Source of the DNA: an uncultured Muribaculaceae bacterium
GTDB lineage: Bacteria; Bacteroidota; Bacteroidia; Bacteroidales; Muribaculaceae
Direction: 5' to 3'
Length of the DNA: 64,000 nucleotides
Assembly: GCA_910587925.1 (NCBI GenBank)
Contig: CAJUOC010000006.1
Coordinates: 32,338-96,337 of the forward strand
Below the pieces are notes generated by a model. It was not told the DNA's origin, made no database searches, and was given only the letters and a program-made list of their open reading frames with translations. This document shows positions 33,812 through 41,544 of this stretch, piece by piece; position 1 is the stretch's first letter, and each line of letters opens with the position of its first letter. The translations under genes and the position numbers were made by a program.

Positions 33812-34189
33812 TTAGTGCTTCTCGGCCTCGCAGTGGGCGGCATAAGCCTCGGGCGAGAGCAGGGTATCGAGCTGCGAGGGGTCGCTCATCTCCACCTTGA
33901 TGATCCAGTGTGCCTCGGGGTCTTCGTTGACAAGACGGGGGTTATCGATAAGCTCCTCGTTGATTTCCACCACAGCGCCGCTCACCGGGGCAAAGAGGTC
34001 ACTGGCGGCCTTGACACTCTCGATGGCGCCGAAGTCTTCGCCGGCCTCCACATCGTCGCCGGTCTCGGGCATATCGACATATACCACATTGCCCAGCTGC
34101 GCTGCGGCGTATGCAGAGATACCGATATAGGCCACATTGCCCTCTACGCGGGCATACTCGTGGGTGGGGAGATAATAGATGTTGCTCAT
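33812..34189 (-). CDS. gcvH: Glycine cleavage system H protein
   Basis: A 125-residue shuttle protein whose lipoyl arm carries the aminomethyl group between P, T and L proteins. The lipoylated lysine is in GAIESVKAASDLFAPVSG (about residue 62). The N-terminal THEYARVEGNVAYIGISAYA and the C-terminal LSPEAYAAHC region are typical. Lipoylation is probably done by the ligase encoded at the head of the same operon. Confidence 0.96.
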   Translation of the reverse strand: MSNIYYLPTHEYARVEGNVAYIGISAYAAAQLGNVVYVDMPETGDDVEAGEDFGAIESVKAASDLFAPVSGAVVEINEELIDNPRLVNEDPEAHWIIKVEMSDPSQLDTLLSPEAYAAHCEAEKH

Positions 34190-34212
34190 GGCTCAGATTA
34201 TTTTTTGGGGTA

Positions 34213-35304
34213 TTATTTTTTGTATTTGGGTGTATAGAATCTTTTCTTGACCACTGTGGCCGGGAATACCTTGCGGCGCACCTGCACCTGCAGCCGGGTA
34301 CCCTCGGCTGCCAGACCGGCAGGCACGAGCGCCATGGCCAGGCTGCGGCCCATGGTGATGGAGCGGTAGCCGGTGGTGACCTCGCCGACAGCATTTCCAT
34401 CCATGTCGAGCACCGCATAGCCGTGGCGGGCGATGGCGGGGCCGTCGATCTCAAGCCCTACCACCTTGCGGGGCACTCCGGCCTCTTTCTGTGCCACCAG
34501 CGCATCGCGGCCGATAAAAGATGGTTTTGCCGCGGTCTTGGCAAACATGCCCAGGCCGGCCTCCAGCGGAGTGATGTCGTCGGTAAGCTCGTCGCCGTAT
34601 AGCGGTAGCCCGGCCTCGAATCGCAGCGTGTCGCGGCAGCCGAGACCGCAAGGCTCCACGCCGGCAGATGCAAGCGTATCCCATGCAGCGGCGATGTCGT
34701 CGGCAGGGGCATAAAGCTCAAACCCGTCCTCGCCCGTGTAGCCTGTACGGCTCACAATGGCAGAGGCTCCCGAGGGCAAGATGATGTCGCGGAATGTATA
34801 GAAGGTCATGTCGCGGCAGTCGATGCCGAGCACATCAAGCATCACGTCCTCGGCGCCCGGGCCCTGTATGGCCAGCTCGGCCCAGCGCTCGCTGCAGTCG
34901 TCGACCATCGCCTGGAAGCCGTCTGTGTGGGCCTGCATCCAGGCCACATCCTTGTCGATATTCGATGCGTTTATCACCAGGAAGAAATCCTCGGCCGAGC
35001 GCTTGTACACGAGCAGGTCGTCGACCACGCCTCCGCGCTCGTTGAGCATCATGCCGTATACGACCTGGCCGGGAGCCAGAGGCGCGACATCGCCCGAGAA
35101 AATATGGTTTACATACGCTTGCGCCTGCGGGCCGGTGATGTGCACCTCGCCCATATGCGACACGTCAAACATGCCTGTGGCCGAGCGCACTGCCCGGTGC
35201 TCCTCTTCGATGCCGCGGTAGCTTATGGGCATGTCGTAGCCTGCAAAGGGAGCCATCACCGCGCCGGCGGCTATATGGCGGGAATGCAAAGGAGTAGTCT
35301 TCAT
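34213..35304 (-). CDS. gcvT: Aminomethyltransferase (T protein)
   Basis: A 363-residue enzyme that transfers the methylene group from GcvH to tetrahydrofolate, releasing ammonia. Family blocks include GAVMAPFAGYDMPISYRGIE near the N-terminus, VSHMGEVHITGPQA, SRTGYTGEDGFELYAPAD, RDTLRFEAGLPLYGDEL and TTGYRSITMGRSLAMALVPA. Its start overlaps the lplA stop (ATGA), and gcvH starts 23 bp after its end. The length is normal. Confidence 0.96.
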   Translation of the reverse strand: MKTTPLHSRHIAAGAVMAPFAGYDMPISYRGIEEEHRAVRSATGMFDVSHMGEVHITGPQAQAYVNHIFSGDVAPLAPGQVVYGMMLNERGGVVDDLLVYKRSAEDFFLVINASNIDKDVAWMQAHTDGFQAMVDDCSERWAELAIQGPGAEDVMLDVLGIDCRDMTFYTFRDIILPSGASAIVSRTGYTGEDGFELYAPADDIAAAWDTLASAGVEPCGLGCRDTLRFEAGLPLYGDELTDDITPLEAGLGMFAKTAAKPSFIGRDALVAQKEAGVPRKVVGLEIDGPAIARHGYAVLDMDGNAVGEVTTGYRSITMGRSLAMALVPAGLAAEGTRLQVQVRRKVFPATVVKKRFYTPKYKK

Positions 35305-36308
35305 GATATGGTGGTTTCAATGATAAGGTCTGCAAGGGTGTCGGCCGAGATGCCTTCGATGGCATCGCCGACAGAGTATCGCGACAGGGCTGCGGTAAGC
35401 GCCTCCCGCTCGGGGACGACACCGACAAGCGCCCGACACAGTTCGTCGAGCGAGGCGCGAGAGCCGAAAAAGTCGCCGCTGATGCGGCAGCGGTCAATAA
35501 GCCCGTCGCTGCCGGTGCCGAGCCATACAGCGACCTCGCCTACCCCCTCGATGCGGCGCCCCGTGTGGCGGGGCAGGCGGCATAGACCGCCGCGCCGCAG
35601 GAAGTCGTCTTGAAGATACGTCTGCATGATGGCTGTGACAGACTCGATGTCGGCAGCGGTGAGCGTATACGAGCCGCTGCCGCCCATGCTCTGCATGGCA
35701 TGGGCGATAAAGTCATCGCAACTCATCCCGAGCCCGCATCGGCGCAGGGTGGTGATGCGCGATGGCACACTGTGCACACCCTTCGACATCAGCTTGGCCC
35801 GCGACGGGGTGAGCACCCGCCCCATGGTGTCGGGGTCGGCGTCGTAGAGCATCGTGCCGTGCACTATGCTGCGGCCGTGGCTGCGGTAAAAGGCATTGCC
35901 GGCCACCTTGCGGCCATCGACGGCGACGTCGTTGCGCCCGGTGGGCGCGGCGTCGATGCCCAGCGAGGCGAGCATCCGGCATATCAAGGCGGTGTAGCGG
36001 CCAAAGCAGCCTTGTACACCGCCGCGGTCTGCGGTGATGTACGAAAACATCACGTTGTGCGAGTCGGCATATACGCAGCCCCCGCCCGATTTGCGCCGCC
36101 ATACCTGTATGCCATGCTCGGCGGCATAGGCCATATCGACCTCAAGGGGTATGTCCTGATGGCGGCCGCATATCACCGCCGGGCCTGCCTGCCAGGCAAA
36201 AAACCACTCATCACCCGGGGCCGCGCGCATCGCCAGCCACTCCTCGGCTGCGAGGTAAAACGGCAGGATGCGCCCTGCGGCGGCAGGCGGTATGACGAGT
36301 GTTTTCAT
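35301..36308 (-). CDS. lplA: Lipoate-protein ligase A
   Basis: A 335-residue ATP-dependent ligase that attaches free lipoate to the lysine of GcvH and related domains. The lipoate/ATP site is RRKSGGGCVYADSHNVMFSY (about 75-94). VAVDGRKVAGNAFYRSHGRS with IVHGTMLYD contains the conserved K-x-GNA block. The C-terminal 100 residues fit the accessory LplA domain. The ATG at 36308 lies only about 3 nt after the predicted transcription start, so the mRNA may be leaderless. It is the first gene of the glycine cleavage operon. Confidence 0.93.
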   Translation of the reverse strand: MKTLVIPPAAAGRILPFYLAAEEWLAMRAAPGDEWFFAWQAGPAVICGRHQDIPLEVDMAYAAEHGIQVWRRKSGGGCVYADSHNVMFSYITADRGGVQGCFGRYTALICRMLASLGIDAAPTGRNDVAVDGRKVAGNAFYRSHGRSIVHGTMLYDADPDTMGRVLTPSRAKLMSKGVHSVPSRITTLRRCGLGMSCDDFIAHAMQSMGGSGSYTLTAADIESVTAIMQTYLQDDFLRRGGLCRLPRHTGRRIEGVGEVAVWLGTGSDGLIDRCRISGDFFGSRASLDELCRALVGVVPEREALTAALSRYSVGDAIEGISADTLADLIIETTIS

Positions 36309-36313
36309 GATGG

Positions 36314-36346
36314 GCAAATATACGACACTTTGCCCGCGATTCCAAA
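36314..36346 (-). promoter_or_regulatory. Promoter of the lplA-gcvTHPAPB-lpdA operon
   Basis: On the minus strand TTTG (36346-36343), a 20-bp spacer and a perfect -7 box TATATTTGC (36322-36314). The lplA ATG begins at 36308, only 6 bp past the box. Confidence 0.75.
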
Positions 36347-36393
36347 TTTTTTCAGCCATACTCCGCCGCAAATTTGCGTCCCGGCTGCCAACG

Positions 36394-36429
36394 ATAAGCC
36401 CGACAATATTTTGCTACTGCCGGGCTTAT
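36394..36429. terminator. Weak hairpin between the recombinase relic and lplA
   Basis: ATAAGCCCG (36394-36402) pairs with CGGGCTTAT (36421-36429) around an 18-nt loop. There is no clear T run on the minus strand, so termination is doubtful. It lies just past the end of the recombinase fragment. Confidence 0.35.
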
Positions 36430-36439
36430 TATATTGATA

Positions 36440-36970
36440 TTAGCTTTTACCGAGGGATTTGAACATCTTGGAGATGCAGCGTTTCTTTTGCTCCATGTTT
36501 GGGTGGACATAGAGGTTGAGTGTGGTGGAGATGTCAGAATGGCCCAGGAGGACGCTGACGGTCTTGTAGTCGCAGTTGCTTTCTATGCACCGGGTGGCAA
36601 ATGAGTGCCGCAGGCCGTGGAATTTGATTGCGGGAATGCCAAGCGATTCCATCAGCCGCTTATAGTAACTGCGATAAGTGCGAGGCTCGATGGGCCTGCT
36701 ATCGTTGGCAATTACATAAAAGCCGGTGTTCACCACTTTCATAAGCGGCTTGATCAGTGAGAGAGCTTCAGCACTCAACGGTATTTCCCGGATGGAATTT
36801 GGAGTTTTAGGGTCGTTGATCACAAGCTCGGTGTGCTTCTTTTCGCCTTCGATTATATAGATGCGCTCTATGGTGCGGCGCACCTGCAGAGTGCCGCTCT
36901 GCACATTGATATCCTCCCAGCGCAGAGCGCATATTTCACCGATACGGAGCCCGGTAGTAAGGCACAGATA
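36440..36970 (-). pseudogene. Tyrosine recombinase/integrase, C-terminal catalytic fragment
   Basis: The open frame encodes only the catalytic half of a phage-type integrase. It begins YLCLTTGLRIGEICALRWED, where the R of LRIGE is the first catalytic arginine. FHGLRHSFATRC (HxxR), LLGHSDISTTLNLY (His and nucleophilic Tyr) and the tail VHPNMEQKKRCISKMFKSLG follow. Directly upstream is an in-frame TAG (36973-36971), and the N-terminal arm and core-binding domains are absent. All catalytic residues remain, but without the DNA-binding half it is unlikely to work. Base composition is lower in GC than the flanking genes, which points to acquisition and decay. Confidence 0.8.
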
Positions 36971-36985
36971 CTACTTCGAGCCTTA

Positions 36986-37064
36986 TCACTCAACAACACA
37001 GTTTATGTTCCACCTTTGCGCTTCACCGGCTTCACCGACGACTGGGAAAAGACGACTATGTCCC
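36986..37064 (+). pseudogene. Possible HsdS (type I restriction specificity) N-terminal remnant
   Basis: The frame reads TVYVPPLRFTGFTDDWEKTT (about 36998-37057). The pattern P-x-LRFxGFTDDWE is typical of the start of a target-recognition domain in type I specificity subunits. It is cut on both sides, and no hsdR or hsdM is nearby. It lies head to head with the broken recombinase; such recombinases commonly sit beside phase-variable hsdS genes in Bacteroidales. The match is short, so this is tentative. Confidence 0.42.
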
Positions 37065-37118
37065 AATATAGTAATTTTCCGCGAGATACGTTGACCTCCT
37101 CTCGGAGACTCTCATGCA

Positions 37119-39008
37119 CTACTTACCGAAGTCGTGCTCGTACCAGCGGATATATGCCTCGTTGACGGCACGGATGCCTCCGGGGGTGGGATAGTCGCCC
37201 GAGAAGTACCAGTTGCCGCGGTGGCCGGGGATGGCACGGTGCAGCCCGTCGAGGGTCTGATACACGATGTCGACCTTGGCGCGCACGGGATGCGCGGGGT
37301 CATCGGTAAGCAGCTCCACGATGGCCTGTGAGATCTCGTCGTCGCTGAATGGCTCGTAGATGGCACGCACACAGTTTGTACGCTCTGCGGCTGCCAGATC
37401 GCGCTGGGCGAGGCAGGCGCGGTATGTGTCGTGTATGACTTGCTCACGACCGGTGTCACGGAGCAGTTTTACGGCGGCATGGAAGGCCACAAACTGATCC
37501 ATGGCCGACATGTCGATACCGTAATAATCGGGATAACGCACCTGCGGCGATGAGCTCACCACTATGATACGCGCCGGCCGCAGCCGGTCGCACATACGCA
37601 GTATGGAGCGGCGCAGGGTGGTGCCGCGCACGATGCTGTCGTCTATCACCACGAGGGTATCGCGGCCGGCGGCGACGGTACCGTATGTCACATCATATAC
37701 ATGCGCGGCCATATCGTCGCGGCTGTCGCCCTCGGCGATGAATGTGCGCATCTTCACATCCTTTATCACCGCTTTCTCGACGCGCACGCGGCGGTCGAGC
37801 ACGCGGCGCAGCTCGTCGTCGCCGATATTGCCCGATGCCGCCATCGCCCGTATATCGGCGAGCTTGCGGGCGTTAAGCTCCCGCTCAAGCTCCTCGAGCA
37901 TACCGAAGAATGCGACTTCGGCCGTATTGGGGATGTATGAAAACACGGTATGCTCCAGGTCGCCGTCGACCATCTCTACCAGACGTGGCACGAGCAGCGC
38001 GCCCAGAGCCTTGCGCTCGCGGTAGATGTCGGCGTCGGAGCCGCGCGAGAAGTATATGCGCTCAAATGAGCACGACAGCCGCCGACCCGGTTGCAATATC
38101 TGACGCAACTCGACCTCCCCGGCCTTGTCGACCAGAATAGCCTCGCCCGGGGCAAGCTCGCGGATGTCGCCGGCATCGAGGTCAAAGGCTGTCTGTATCA
38201 CGGGGCGCTCCGATGCAAGCACCACTATCTCGTCGTCGCAGTAGTAGAATGCCGGGCGGATACCATTGGGGTCGCGCAGCGCAAACATGCTGCACGAGCC
38301 GGTGACACCGCACATCACGTAGCCGCCGTCCCACTCGGGAGCAGCCGCCGCGAGCACGCGGCCCGTGTCGAGATTGTCCTCGATGGCATGGGCCAGCGCG
38401 GGGTCGCGCATACTTTGGCGGTACTCGCGGTAGAGGCGGTGATTTTCCTTGTCGAGAGCAAATCCGAGCTGCTCGAGTATCATGTTGGTGTCGTTGTAAA
38501 AGCGGGGATACTGCCCCGAGGCCACCACGCGCTCAAACATCTCGTCGACGTTGGTCATGTTGAAGTTGCCGCACAGCATCAGCGAGCGCGAGCGCCAGTT
38601 GTTGCGCCGCAGTACGGGATGGGCATAGCTGATGCCGCTGCGGCCGGTGGTGGAGTAGCGCAGATGGCCCATATACACCTGGCCGATATATGGCGTAAAG
38701 GCATCGACTTCATTGGCCGGCATGGAATTGACATCGGCCGGAATGCGCTCGCCGATACCGGCAAATATCTTGGCTATGGCGTCCTTTCCCAGCTCGCGCT
38801 CGCGGAATATCAGCTCGTGGCCGGCCGGGGCGTTAAGCTTGACCACCCCGGCTCCGGCTGCCTCCTGCCCGCGGTTGTGCTGCTTTTCCATGAGCAGATA
38901 TAGCTTGTCGAGGCCATATGTATATGTGCCGTATTTCTCGCGGTAATACGACAGAGGGCGGCGCAGCCTTATCAGGGCCACGCCACACTCATGTTTCAGA
39001 GGCTCCAT
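37119..39008 (-). CDS. purF: Amidophosphoribosyltransferase
   Basis: A 629-residue enzyme of the first committed purine step, making phosphoribosylamine from PRPP and glutamine. The N-terminal glutaminase domain opens with EPLKHECGVALIRL, the cysteine at about residue 8 being the nucleophile after removal of a leader, and carries MGHLRYSTTGRSG. The C-terminal phosphoribosyltransferase domain has the PRPP loop in LVVIDDSIVRGTTLRRSILR. It is longer than the E. coli enzyme, as in related Bacteroidales, with inserts in the glutaminase half. It starts 1 bp after glnN, so both are likely from the glnN promoter. Confidence 0.93.
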   Translation of the reverse strand: MEPLKHECGVALIRLRRPLSYYREKYGTYTYGLDKLYLLMEKQHNRGQEAAGAGVVKLNAPAGHELIFRERELGKDAIAKIFAGIGERIPADVNSMPANEVDAFTPYIGQVYMGHLRYSTTGRSGISYAHPVLRRNNWRSRSLMLCGNFNMTNVDEMFERVVASGQYPRFYNDTNMILEQLGFALDKENHRLYREYRQSMRDPALAHAIEDNLDTGRVLAAAAPEWDGGYVMCGVTGSCSMFALRDPNGIRPAFYYCDDEIVVLASERPVIQTAFDLDAGDIRELAPGEAILVDKAGEVELRQILQPGRRLSCSFERIYFSRGSDADIYRERKALGALLVPRLVEMVDGDLEHTVFSYIPNTAEVAFFGMLEELERELNARKLADIRAMAASGNIGDDELRRVLDRRVRVEKAVIKDVKMRTFIAEGDSRDDMAAHVYDVTYGTVAAGRDTLVVIDDSIVRGTTLRRSILRMCDRLRPARIIVVSSSPQVRYPDYYGIDMSAMDQFVAFHAAVKLLRDTGREQVIHDTYRACLAQRDLAAAERTNCVRAIYEPFSDDEISQAIVELLTDDPAHPVRAKVDIVYQTLDGLHRAIPGHRGNWYFSGDYPTPGGIRAVNEAYIRWYEHDFGK

Positions 39009-39009
39009 T

Positions 39010-41199
39010 TCAGCGTATGAAAAGCAGCTCGCGGTACTTGGGCAGAGGCCACATCTCGTTGTCGACCATAAGCTCGAGCTTGTCGATATGGCGGCGGATG
39101 GTCTCCATCGAGGGCACCACGGTGTCGTGGTATGCGATGGCGCGCTCGCGCTGGTCGTCGATACGGTTGGCGCGCTTGCGTGCCTCGACCATGGCGTCTA
39201 CCTCGGTCTTGATGATGTCCATGTGAGCCGACATCTTCTCGATGGTCTCCAGGTCATGGGCCACCACCTTGGCCCCTTTCACGCCGGGGAAGAGTGACTT
39301 GAGCTTCACCACATTGTCGACGAGCATCGACTGGTAACGGGTGGCCACGGGCACGACATGGTTGATGGCCAGGTCGCCCAGCACGCGGGCCTCGATCTGC
39401 ACCTTCTTGGTGTACATCTCCCACTTGACCTCGTTGCGAGCCTCGAGCTCGACTTTGGAGAACACACCTGTGCGGCCAAACATCTCGATGGACTGCTCCG
39501 ACAGATATGCGTCGAATATCTTGGGAGCCGAGGTCTCGCAGTCGAGGCCGCGGCGGGCAGCCTCGGCCTTCCACTCGTCGGAGTAGCCGTTGCCGTTAAA
39601 CTGTATGGTCTCACACTGCCCGATGAGGGATCGCAGCTCGTCGATGATGGCGTCGTGGCGGTCGGCACCGTCGGCTACGCGGCGCTCCACGGCGGCATGG
39701 AAAAGCTCGAGCTGGTCGGCCACGGCGGCGTTGAGCGCTATCATGGCGCTGGCACAGTTGGCGCTCGAGCCTACGGCGCGGAATTCAAAGCGATTGCCCG
39801 TAAAGGCAAAAGGTGATGTGCGGTTGCGGTCGGTGTTGTCGACAAGAATCTCGGGTATCTGGTTAAGGCCCAGCGAAATGCCCTCCTTGGTGGCCAGTCC
39901 CGACAGCTCCTCGGTGGTAGACGACGCCAGAGCGGCGAGAGCGCGCTCCACAGCCTTGCCGGTAAAGATGGATATGATGGCGGGAGGAGCCTCGTTGGCG
40001 CCGAGGCGATGGCTGTTGGTGGCCGACATGATGGAGGCTTTCAGCAGTGCGTTGTGGGTGTGCACTGCTGCCATCACGTTGACGGTGAATGTAAGGAACT
40101 GGAGATTGTCGGCCGGTGATTTGCCGGGAGCAAAGAGCATGGCGCCGCGGTCGGTGCCGAGGCTCCAGTTGTTGTGCTTGCCCGAGCCGTTGATGCCTGC
40201 AAAGGGTTTCTCGTGGAAAAGCACGTGGAAGTGATGGCGGCGTGCGACCTCGTCCATGAGCGACATCACCAGCAGATTGTGGTCGTTGGCAAGATTGGTC
40301 TCCTCGTATATGGGCGCAAACTCAAACTGATTTGGCGCCACCTCGTTGTGACGTGTCTTGAGGGGTATTCCCAGCTTGTGAGCCTCTATCTCGAGGTCGA
40401 GCATGAAGGCCTCGACACGCGAGGGGATGGCGCCGAAGTAGTGGTCTTCGAGCTGCTGGTTTTTTGCGCTCTCATGTCCCATGAGGGTGCGGCCGGTCAT
40501 CACCAGGTCGGGACGCGCGGCATATAGAGCCTCGTCGACCAGGAAATACTCCTGCTCCCAGCCAAGGTACGACTTCACGTGCTTCACCTCGGGGTCGAAG
40601 TAGCGGGCTACCTTGGTGGCGGCCACATCGACTGCATTGAGGGCGCGCAGCAGCGGTGTCTTGTAGTCGAGGCTCTCGCCTGTGTACGATATGAAGATAG
40701 TGGGGATGCAGAGTGTGCCGTCTACGATGAATGCCGGCGACGATATGTCCCAGGCCGAGTAGCCGCGGGCCTCGAAGGTATTACGGATACCGCCGTTGGG
40801 AAACGACGAGGCGTCGGGCTCCTGCTGCACCAGCAGCTTGCCGCTGAACTCCTCGACCACCCCACCCTTGCCGTCGTGCTCCACAAAGGCGTCGTGCTTC
40901 TCGGCGGTGCCGTCGGTGAGCGGATGAAACCAGTGGGTATAGTGGCGGGCGCCGTTGTCGATGGCCCAGCGCTTCATGCCCTCGGCCACGCTGTCGGCCA
41001 GGTCGCGGGAGATGGGCGTCTTGTCCTCGATGGCACGGATGAGCGCGTCGTAGGTGTCGCGGGGGAGGTATCTGAACATGGTGCTGCGCCCGAATACGGC
41101 CTTGCCGTAATACTCCTCGGGACGCTCTGCCGGGGTCTTGACGGGCACTGCCTTGCGGTCAAATGCCTCTTCCACTACTTTGAATCGTAAACTTGACAT
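39010..41199 (-). CDS. glnN: Glutamine synthetase type III
   Basis: A 729-residue GSIII enzyme, much longer than type I, that makes glutamine from glutamate, ammonia and ATP. Recognisable blocks are FGRSTMFRYLPRDTYDALIR, THWFHPLTDGTAEKHDAFVE, FPNGGIRNTFEARGYSAWD, LGWEQEYFLVDEALY, EVAPNQFEFAPIYEETNLAN and GINGSGKHNNWSLGT, which include metal and ATP ligands. It lies directly upstream of purF, which consumes glutamine. A leader of about 150 nt precedes the ATG and may hold regulation. Confidence 0.96.
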   Translation of the reverse strand: MSSLRFKVVEEAFDRKAVPVKTPAERPEEYYGKAVFGRSTMFRYLPRDTYDALIRAIEDKTPISRDLADSVAEGMKRWAIDNGARHYTHWFHPLTDGTAEKHDAFVEHDGKGGVVEEFSGKLLVQQEPDASSFPNGGIRNTFEARGYSAWDISSPAFIVDGTLCIPTIFISYTGESLDYKTPLLRALNAVDVAATKVARYFDPEVKHVKSYLGWEQEYFLVDEALYAARPDLVMTGRTLMGHESAKNQQLEDHYFGAIPSRVEAFMLDLEIEAHKLGIPLKTRHNEVAPNQFEFAPIYEETNLANDHNLLVMSLMDEVARRHHFHVLFHEKPFAGINGSGKHNNWSLGTDRGAMLFAPGKSPADNLQFLTFTVNVMAAVHTHNALLKASIMSATNSHRLGANEAPPAIISIFTGKAVERALAALASSTTEELSGLATKEGISLGLNQIPEILVDNTDRNRTSPFAFTGNRFEFRAVGSSANCASAMIALNAAVADQLELFHAAVERRVADGADRHDAIIDELRSLIGQCETIQFNGNGYSDEWKAEAARRGLDCETSAPKIFDAYLSEQSIEMFGRTGVFSKVELEARNEVKWEMYTKKVQIEARVLGDLAINHVVPVATRYQSMLVDNVVKLKSLFPGVKGAKVVAHDLETIEKMSAHMDIIKTEVDAMVEARKRANRIDDQRERAIAYHDTVVPSMETIRRHIDKLELMVDNEMWPLPKYRELLFIR

Positions 41200-41352
41200 A
41201 TTATATAAAAAAGTACCTATTTACCGTGACGGAAATACGCGGAAATGACAATCGCCCCGGAGGCGGCGGCGTCGCTGACGGTCGCCGGATGTGCAACCGT
41301 AGGGCGCTGTATCGCTCGGAGCGGTGAGTTTCATTCGCTGATTTTTATGGGC

Positions 41353-41385
41353 GCAAAATTACAAAATATCCCGCGTGTGTACAAT
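41353..41385 (-). promoter_or_regulatory. Promoter of glnN-purF
   Basis: On the minus strand a perfect -7 box TAATTTTGC (41361-41353) lies 20 bp after ATTG (41385-41382). Transcription would start near 41349, about 150 nt before the ATG. Confidence 0.6.
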
Positions 41386-41421
41386 GCTATCTATAAAATT
41401 TGTCAAAATTTTAGCGGGGTG

Positions 41422-41453
41422 TTGATTTCGGCAGTTTTTTATGTTAATTTTGC
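41422..41453 (+). promoter_or_regulatory. Promoter of rprX-rprY
   Basis: TTG (41422-41424), a 20-bp spacer and a perfect -7 box TAATTTTGC (41445-41453), giving a leader of about 85 nt. Confidence 0.6.
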
Positions 41454-41544
41454 ATTTAAATGTTAAAAGGCATAGCTGTTGCTTTTTATTAAATTTTATA
41501 AACAATTGGCAAAGTCGGTTGTTAACTAATTAAGTTAACTTGAC

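Larger units (their letters stand above)
41200..41544. other. Divergent regulatory region between glnN and rprX
   Basis: 345 bp without a gene. It holds the two promoters listed separately and the GC-rich leader of about 150 nt in front of glnN (about 41200-41349), in which short inverted segments such as CGGCG/CGCCG can pair. I recognise no known riboswitch. Confidence 0.6.

Noticed and set aside
36394..36429. Attachment site for the recombinase
   Set aside because: It is a simple 9-bp hairpin; no matching direct repeat or tRNA gene was found nearby.
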